Assembly (NCBI GenBank): GCA_027886175.1
Contig: JAJNNQ010000040.1
Location: 20,976,001-21,040,000, forward strand
Source: Phylloscopus collybita
Lineage: Eukaryota; Chordata; Aves; Passeriformes; Phylloscopidae
Length of the DNA stretch: 64,000 nucleotides
Direction: 5' to 3'
Both the position numbers and the translations under genes were made by a program. Position 1 is the first letter of the stretch. Each line of letters begins with the position of its first letter. Under the pieces are notes generated by a model. The model saw only the letters and a program-made list of their open reading frames with translations, searched no databases and was not told the origin of the DNA. Positions 12,701 to 64,000 of this stretch are shown here, piece after piece.

Positions 12701-15530
12701 CACAGGCTGACATCCCAGCAGATCAAATCATTTGCTCGGTATTGGAATAAGCCAGTGTACAAGCCTGAAATGGTGAGCTGGTTCTGTTTGCTCAGCTGAC
12801 AGAAGTGTAGCAGTTGCTAATTCCATTGCATCCCCTCAGAGCAAAGAAGGAGAAAATGTAACAACCAGCGAGAGAGCATACAGAGAGACTCTGTATTGCT
12901 CTTTGCACTAAATATGCCCAAATGCAGGCAGACAGCTCTCTCCCCTCACTTCCCTGAGTGCAGAGTGTTTGCTTTATCCGGTGATGTAACCGATTGCTAA
13001 ATAATAGACAAACCTGGTATGAACTCTCCTACTTATTTCTGCGCGGGTGCACATATGGAGGAATCTTTCTGCATTTTTCACTGGGTTTTAACAGCTTTGT
13101 AACTAGAAATATGCCACTGCCCTCTGCTGGAAAAGCAGAAGCTAGACAAGCAGAAAAGAAACCCAGAGTGGAATTTTGTAAATGCATAATACCATTGTAT
13201 TTATTGCACTTGGTGCTGGAGACTGTGAAATGCAGCAGGACAGGGACAGCAGAAGTCCTCTTCCCACTAGACAGAGGATCCACTCCCCTACCATGGCTGC
13301 CTTTCCCCCTCACTTTGGAGGGCCTGGAAAACAGCTGGCAATGGAAGAAAACGTCAGACCAGAGTTATCAGCATTTGCTCTTTCTCCTACACTTCACGTA
13401 CAGAAAACCTTATGGATTTTTGAAACCCCTTTTCTATCTAAAGCTATGTTGTTTAAGAACTCCTACTAGAATAGTTGAGATAAAAAGTTCCCAGTTTAGA
13501 CTATCTGTTACAAGCTAAAGAATCAAACTGGCATTCATTTTGTAAGGTAGATCACTCAACACACCTCGAGAAAACTGTGTCTCTCAGAGTGCTGTGGTTA
13601 AGCAACCCATAAGGACAGCACCACAATGTGCACTCCTCATGAGTACTTAAACTGTGGTCTAGTCAGAAAAAGAGCAGCATTGGCTTTGAGCGAGTAGATG
13701 CATCTGAAGGGTTATCCTTCCAGAAAAGGTTTCCATGAGATTTATTTAGCCATTTCTGGTTTGGTGCTTATCAGTGTGATTTCTCATCATGAGAGGAATT
13801 AGCTTCTTCTGACAGAAATAATTTTCTAGGTTAGTCTTCAAGCATGGAAATGCTAGAATTGCTGCCTTGAAGGACCATGGCAGATTTTCATCTTAAAGCT
13901 GGAGAGTCAAAAACATTAATTTACATTGATAAATGCAAAATAGCATGATAGTGCGTCCTACCTACTCCAATGGCCTTGTCTCCGTTGTTGGTGAGGGTGA
14001 CACAACCCAGGCAAGGGGCAAGAAGTCATGTGAAAAGTGTATGATGCAAAGCAGGCCTTGGCAACTCTCTTTTCCCTTCTTTTAGTTTCAGGTTCCCTTT
14101 TTCTTCTGTTTCCCCCTTTCTCTTTTTCTAGCACTACAGTAAATGATTGTCCTGGGGATGGAACTGTCATGATGGTTCCAGGAGATCTGACAAATAAATG
14201 GACTGAGTAACCAAAGACCGGCTAAGTAGAGGGTGAAGGGGAAAGCCTCCTTGGCACAGCAGCAGCTTGAGTGCTGGGCATGAAAGGTCTGCTCCACAGA
14301 CTGGTTTGCATGATTGACTTCCCTGGCATTAGCTTCTAAGCCCTTTGCCTAATTTTCTGACCCATATGTAGGTTTACATCTTTATATACAGCAAATGCAT
14401 AAAAACTTTAGAACGACTCCATGAATGACAGACACAGTGCTGCCCTGTAACTCGGTAGCTGTCCTTGAAGTTATATAGATGTGTCTGATTATAGATCAGC
14501 CTTTCAAAAGTAATAAAAATGAAGTGGCATTTTATGTAACTCAATGGGTTACAGTAGGAAGCTGTTAACAGTAGAGGATTAAAATAAAATTGTTCTTGGT
14601 ATTTAAAAAGTGATGAAATGAGGAGAAAAATAAATCCACCCCCAAACGCTGCAAATCACTCCTTTCAAGTTTGGCATCTGCCAAGATTCTACTTGGGAAA
14701 AAAACCTGAGCTCCTTCCCTCAGAGGGTCCTCCCACACTCTTCAAGACATAAAGCCCAAGGGTAGTGCTCACTGTCCACAGACACACACAGACAGACTGT
14801 ACACAGGTGCACCCAGCAGCCTCATTATTAAATGCCACTTTTCTCATGGGTTTTTTTAATGCTTTCTAAAATATATTACTGCTAAATCCTTGTATGCTGT
14901 GCATTTTCTGTGATGAGACTTAAATACAGGGGAGCAGATCTGACACATTTCAGCATATTTCCATCTTGTTTAGGGGTAAGCAAGTAAAGGTAGGCCACTT
15001 GTGTGTGACATTTATTGTTTATATATTAGTGTGTACTAATCAAGTGACTGGCAAATCAAAATTTTCGGCAGTGATCAGTTGAAGTATGATTACAAGTTGA
15101 ATGAAATTATTGATAATGAGGGGCTACAGTTAGCTGGAGAGAAACATATAGAAAGGAACAACTCCCGAGTTTTAGATTATTTATTTGTATTTCTTTAAAA
15201 TATCATCCCAGCATATTGTCTGTTGCCTTGATTTTCCTTTCACTTCTAGGACATGACTGCCTCCGTAAATAAATGAGATTGCATAACTTCCAGATCATTC
15301 ACTGAATGTGGCGTTGAGTAAATTACAAAAGGAAAAGGCATATTCTGCAAAATGTGTTCCCCTGATGAGATGGACTTGGTCTTGCACATTTATTTCTAAC
15401 ATTTTGGCTAGGTGTGTAGCTGTTTCAAGCACGTAAAACCCACAAGATTATTTTCCAGAATTCCACTGCGTAATTTTTGCCATTCAACACTAAAAAGGAA
15501 AAATAAAAGTCAACCATTCACTATTAAAAT
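6736..15530. other. Intergenic or non-coding, no gene recognised
   Basis: Sequence between the CpG island and the ADGRG6 3' UTR. It is moderately GC-rich to about 12.7 kb, then AT-rich. It has A20 at about 9508-9527. The two longest ORFs of the window, 174 codons at 12994-13518 and 165 codons at 6773-7270, have no recognisable domain and no splice context. If a CpG-island transcript exists, this would be its body. Confidence 0.55.
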
Positions 15531-17099
15531 GCTTTAATTATTTGGAACACTAACATAAAAAATGTTTACTTGAAAAGGTTTCTTTCCATTTTAGTCCATC
15601 TTCAAACCTGTTACACTATATTTCACTGACTAGTATCACAAATTACACTGACAAGTTCCCTCAGCGTTGCAAAAGATAGAGCTACAGTAAATTGTTTCAC
15701 AAGTTATTTAGAAAAAACATATAAGAAATTATTCTTTCCCTCTTCTTCTATGATGAAGCAGAAACTTAGCATTAAAGTAACAAGAACAGTCATAGTGCTA
15801 AGTATATTTGACATATTTAACCTCACAAATAAATAAATATGTACAAGGGAGGTTACAGCATGTCAACTACAAAACAGAAGCTTTACATTGTAGAATTGAG
15901 AGCATTCAAGAGCAACTAAGTGACACAGATAGTTAAAGATTACTACATGGTAGTAAAAAAAGAGAGAAAAATCTTAATTCAGCAAAAATACAGGTAGATG
16001 TACATTAAAATCATAGGTTACAGCTCAGCTTCATTCAGAGTACTGTGTTTTCTTTTTGTTTATATTGTTGAACTGTTATGTTTTATTATTCCTCACTTTT
16101 CCAGGAACATTTGGTTTTCCTTCTCTTCACTTTTGAACATCTTAATCAGGTAGAAATCTCACAGTAAGCTGCTATGTGAACACTATTATCTACAGTAGTT
16201 AAGCAAGTGGGATGATAAAACATAAGTTCAGTAACTGCTTGTACATGATCTCTCTGTGAATTATTTCAATTATTAAAGATACCTGACAACACTCATCCCT
16301 GTTATTAATTACACTTTGAGTGAATGGGGCTGACTTCCATTCATACACCACAAATGTATTTGCAGTTATGAGACTGAGGTTTGGTTCAGGTCCGTGTAGC
16401 AACAGCAGTGTTCCTGGGTGGAATACCATCGGGAATACCATCCTCCTCCCGCCAGGTGGCTGCAGCCAGGGAAAATGTGCCGTTTGTGCGGTCACAGCAT
16501 TAAAATGATCTCTGCACACTGAAGCATGTGCAAAGAGCAGAGAAAGCACAAATCACACCCCTAATCGCTGAGCATCCACCTGCTTGGCAACCGAAAAATC
16601 TCAGCACAGCTTCACGCTCTCTGAATTCAAATCATTAAATATGTGGCTAAAAATATTTTGGTTAAAAAAAGGGCTTAATTTTAAAAATGAAAACTCCCAT
16701 TAGGAGACATTCTCCTCTGAAAGCAGTACTTGAAAAAAAACCTCCTATGTTTCAGCACATGCCTTCAGAAACACGTGCAGTTACAATTTTTATAAAGCTT
16801 GTCATGGGGTGAAACATGGTTCATGAGGAGAGATGATGCCCTTTTGGCACTCGAGGTCACTTGCTACTATGTCATACATTTATAGAGTGTAAAACAAGTA
16901 AGCATTTTATGCTCTTGTCTGTTCTCTGCACATACACCCCCACACCACTCAGTGTCATTATGGACACAGTATAGCAACGTGAAATTCCTTAATATTGCCT
17001 GAACACCATTTAAACTCTGTGCATCCAACAACCTCAATCATGTCATCCAACAGGGCAACAGAGGGATACTGATAATGTTATGTGCCCAGAGAGATGTTG
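15531..17099. other. AT-rich region, possible distal ADGRG6 3' UTR
   Basis: Contains minus-strand polyadenylation signals at 16087-16082 and 15539-15534, so it may be transcribed as extended UTR. No ORF or repeat recognised. Confidence 0.4.
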
Positions 17100-18122
17100 T
17101 TTATTTATTTTTGGTAAACATATTCCAGGTTACCCTAATGTTGCAATGCCACCTGATGGAGATGTCTTTACATACGCTATTTGTGAAGTACAGAGATTGA
17201 AAAACTCATGGTTTTACAAAGAATTCATCTTGTATTTAAATATTTAAACTTAGGTTTTAGCACCGTCCATAGTTTTTAGATTGTCTCTGGTATACTTGTC
17301 ATACTTACTCTGTGTATTATTATAAAAATATGTGTAGAGAGAGTTCTAGGTATATATATATATAGTTGAATGTCTTTTTGTCATTTTATTTAGTGAATAA
17401 AAGAACATTAAACATAGACTTGAGATGGAAGACACTGCATTTCATACATACCAATCAATAAATGCTGAAACACAACTTTGTGTAATCTGTTTTTCTATGT
17501 ATATGGATACAAACTGGCCTGCATCTACAGCACATACTGTTTTGGTGAGAAAGGTTTGCATGATGAGGTCTATTTAGGCAAAAATGATTTAAAATTACCC
17601 TGTAAGTGGTGCTAGGGTTTTACTCACTTATGAATAAAGAACAGCACTAGACATTCAAGAAGCAAGAATCTGATAAATGTCATAGAGAAAATCCACATTT
17701 TTCGAAAGAAAAAGACCATCAGTAAACTGCTCAATAAAAGCTTGCCTGCACTGCATGACATGTCTGTTATTTTATCCAGGAACCAAGACTTGCTTCTGTT
17801 TGGATTATATAATTTAAAGTTAGGCTTGTAGCTCTTCAGTCTTAAAGGATATTCACACAGGATTACTATTAGCTGTCCAAGCACCGTACTGGCTGGCACA
17901 CATTTAAAAACAGCTCAATACCATGGCAGAAAATTGTTGTTTTCCACAACAACAAAAACTTCAAAAACATCAGTCCTTACGTGGAAGCTGTTTGCAGGAG
18001 AACACTATAAACTGGGAAAAAATAACTGAACAGGTCACATTCGATGACATCTAATATTCTCAATTCCAGGTAGACTTTTTGTATTCCTTTGATTTAAAAA
18101 AAATAGTAAATCAGAAGCTTGG
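17100..18122 (-). other. ADGRG6: ADGRG6 3' UTR, far end unresolved
   Basis: AT-rich non-coding DNA directly after the stop. On the minus strand, AATAAA occurs at 17390-17385, twice at 17109-17100 and at 16087-16082, and ATTAAA at 15539-15534. The 17.1-kb pair is followed by a GT-rich stretch and the 15.5-kb signal by a U-rich one, so either could be used and the UTR may extend to about 15.5 kb. A short TA repeat lies at about 17351-17364. Confidence 0.5.
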
Positions 18123-62216
<44,094 letters not shown>

Positions 62217-64000
62217 CTGTCCGTTAAAAACAGCATTATAATGTTAGAAACTGAGCAAATTTAGCTTTTTAATAATGAGACTTTAACTTCATGATTAATA
62301 TAAAAATTGTGCTGAACCCCAGATACAAGGCCACTTCACACTGACACTCCTCTTGGCATTTAAAGTCTGAAATGAATAAGCCCTGCAGGCTTGGGCCCAT
62401 TCTCACTAGTCCTGTTGATTTTGACAAGAATTCCCTCCCCTTCCATATTTTCAGAGGCACCTGAAATGTGACATGGAAACTCACAGACAACATACATCAA
62501 AACAGTATTTTGCATACCCCTCTAACATGAGGTGTAACATCAAGGTCATGACAGTGTCAGGAATTTAAACAATTATTATAATTAATGAAGTCTGTAAACA
62601 CAGATAAATTCTGCTCCTAGGCATATTGTTATGATATTGTTATATGTTCCAGAATTGAACCTCTGCAGATTAGAGTTTAAATATTGTGAGAGCAGATAAA
62701 GCTCATCAATTAAAAGTAGCAAGGCAACTGAGGACAGAATTAGGTGTGAGAAGGGATATAGAGCTCTTGTTTCCAAAGCACAGTCTTGCTCTCAGACCTG
62801 GCAATGGCCAGAGAGTAGAAGAACCCATATTAGCTTTACAAAACTGGCAGCTGAACAAACCATCTTTCAGTCACAAAATGTGTAACACTTGGCTTAGTGC
62901 AATTTTATATTCAGAAAACTGTTTTGAAATGGCACTGGGTAAACATAAATTCTCTTTAAGCTCATGAGTGGGTAGGCAGCATTACAAGATTTCACATCTA
63001 ATAAATAACATCAATTCATTTCCTAGTTATGCTCTGTGTTAAAAGTCTGTACTTTCCACAAGTCTATTTTTTTTTTCATCAAGCTACTAAACCTTCTGTA
63101 AGCTCTAGTTGGGTAAAATTTCCCAGGATGTGGGGGAGGTTTAAAAACTTCTGGATCAATTCACTTGCATCTATGTGCATTAGTGGCATTGCTTGGTTTT
63201 GGGCTGTTACCAAGGTTGTGGCTCTTGATGTATAAATACATGCATTTGTATAATCTTATGTAAATCTTAGAGACACTACATAGGAGAGAGCAGGACATGA
63301 CAATAATTATATAGAAATCCCTTTCTGCCTCTGATTGGAAAGGAACTGCTCTATCTTTCAGAATCTAAATAAAAGACCTTTTATTCTAAGTGGAGCAAAT
63401 GTCATAATTTTACAACTTCATAGATAATTATGGTACAAGAGCTTGAAATGAAGGCATCTGGAAAAAAACTGAAGTCAGTATTTTCCAATTTAAGTGTGCA
63501 TGCATTGGTTACAATTCATTAAATGGTTGGAGTATATTCTTTCTTTATAATATGGAATTAATTATATGAATATTGAGATTGGTATAAAAATTCCTTTATG
63601 ACAAAACACTAAAGAAGATGGTTTACTAGACATCTTCTTTGGTAAGCTGTGATTTAATTTTTGATATGAGCAGAACAAACTTTGTTTCAATTTACTGTCA
63701 TTTTTAAATCTCCTGAGGAGGCACACAAATTTGGTGCACAGTTTAATCTAAAAATGTACTTTAGTTTATTACTGCTGTGATAGTTTCAAATAATTAACAA
63801 GAAAGATCAAAAAATTAAGTCTTTGGAAGTAGAAATTTAGACTGTGGGCAAATTGAAAACACTTGCAAGACCTGAATGCCCTTTATATGTATATATCTCT
63901 GTATAAACACATATTCAATTTTAAATCTATAATGTATCTTTTATATGTGTCATGCAGATACACACATATAGAAAGTGTGCATTATATATATTCTCACAAA
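62217..64000 (-). other. ADGRG6 intron (partial), no exon recognised
   Basis: Sequence upstream of exon a in gene orientation. I searched for the PTX end and the alternative linker exon expected here and found no convincing match. It is AT-rich, with TA-rich runs near the right edge and no clear interspersed repeat. Confidence 0.6.

Noticed and set aside
12994..13518. 174-codon plus-strand ORF, the longest in the window
   Set aside because: No recognisable domain or signal, mixed composition, no clear promoter or splice context and several overlapping ORFs in other frames. It reads as chance.
62686..62967. 93-codon plus-strand ORF near the right edge, considered as a gene
   Set aside because: No similarity to any family, wrong strand for ADGRG6 and no supporting signals.

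Overview
The window is vertebrate nuclear DNA, very probably from a bird. The bird call rests on two CR1 retrotransposon fragments with typical avian sequence, including a 3' end carrying the terminal TCTATGATTCTAT motif at 50405-50418. It also rests on avian-type endogenous-retrovirus LTR pieces, low interspersed-repeat density and compact introns. There are no bacterial or phage genes, no CRISPR array and no RNA gene that I can recognise.

The one gene I can establish is the 3' two-thirds of ADGRG6 (GPR126), an adhesion G-protein-coupled receptor, on the minus strand. I reconstructed 19 coding exons running right to left from 62216 to the stop codon at 18123-18125. All 18 internal junctions are GT-AG, every phase joins correctly, and the chain is 2,528 nt (841 codons plus stop) with no internal stop. 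In protein order the exons encode the SEA domain with a furin-type RQKR site, the hormone-receptor (HormR) motif, the GAIN domain, the GPS with its HL/T cleavage point, the tethered-agonist (Stachel) segment, seven transmembrane helices, and a long Ser/Thr-rich tail ending in STKF. The signal peptide, CUB and pentraxin (PTX) exons are not seen and should lie beyond the right edge. The 3' UTR runs left from 18122; its end is unresolved because several AATAAA/ATTAAA signals are available between about 17.4 and 15.5 kb.

Left of about 15.5 kb is intergenic-looking DNA. It holds an LTR end at the left edge (1-208, with TATA box and polyadenylation signal), a short LTR-like fragment near 4.32 kb, a 32-base A tract at 4.7 kb, and a clear CpG island at about 6.38-6.74 kb. 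The island has two GC boxes and a good splice donor at its right edge, so it may be the promoter and first exon of an unannotated transcript running towards ADGRG6. Other ORFs here and in the introns look like chance ORFs.

Repeats inside the gene include two oppositely oriented CR1 fragments in one intron, a GATA/GACA and an ATCT microsatellite, a C/A-rich low-complexity block, several poly-T runs, and a small GC-rich patch at 54.2-54.5 kb in the largest intron. I do not see a previously undescribed biological system. The observations most worth checking are the CpG island, the furin-site cassette exon next to an 80-nt intron, and the exon organisation of the GPS and tethered agonist.
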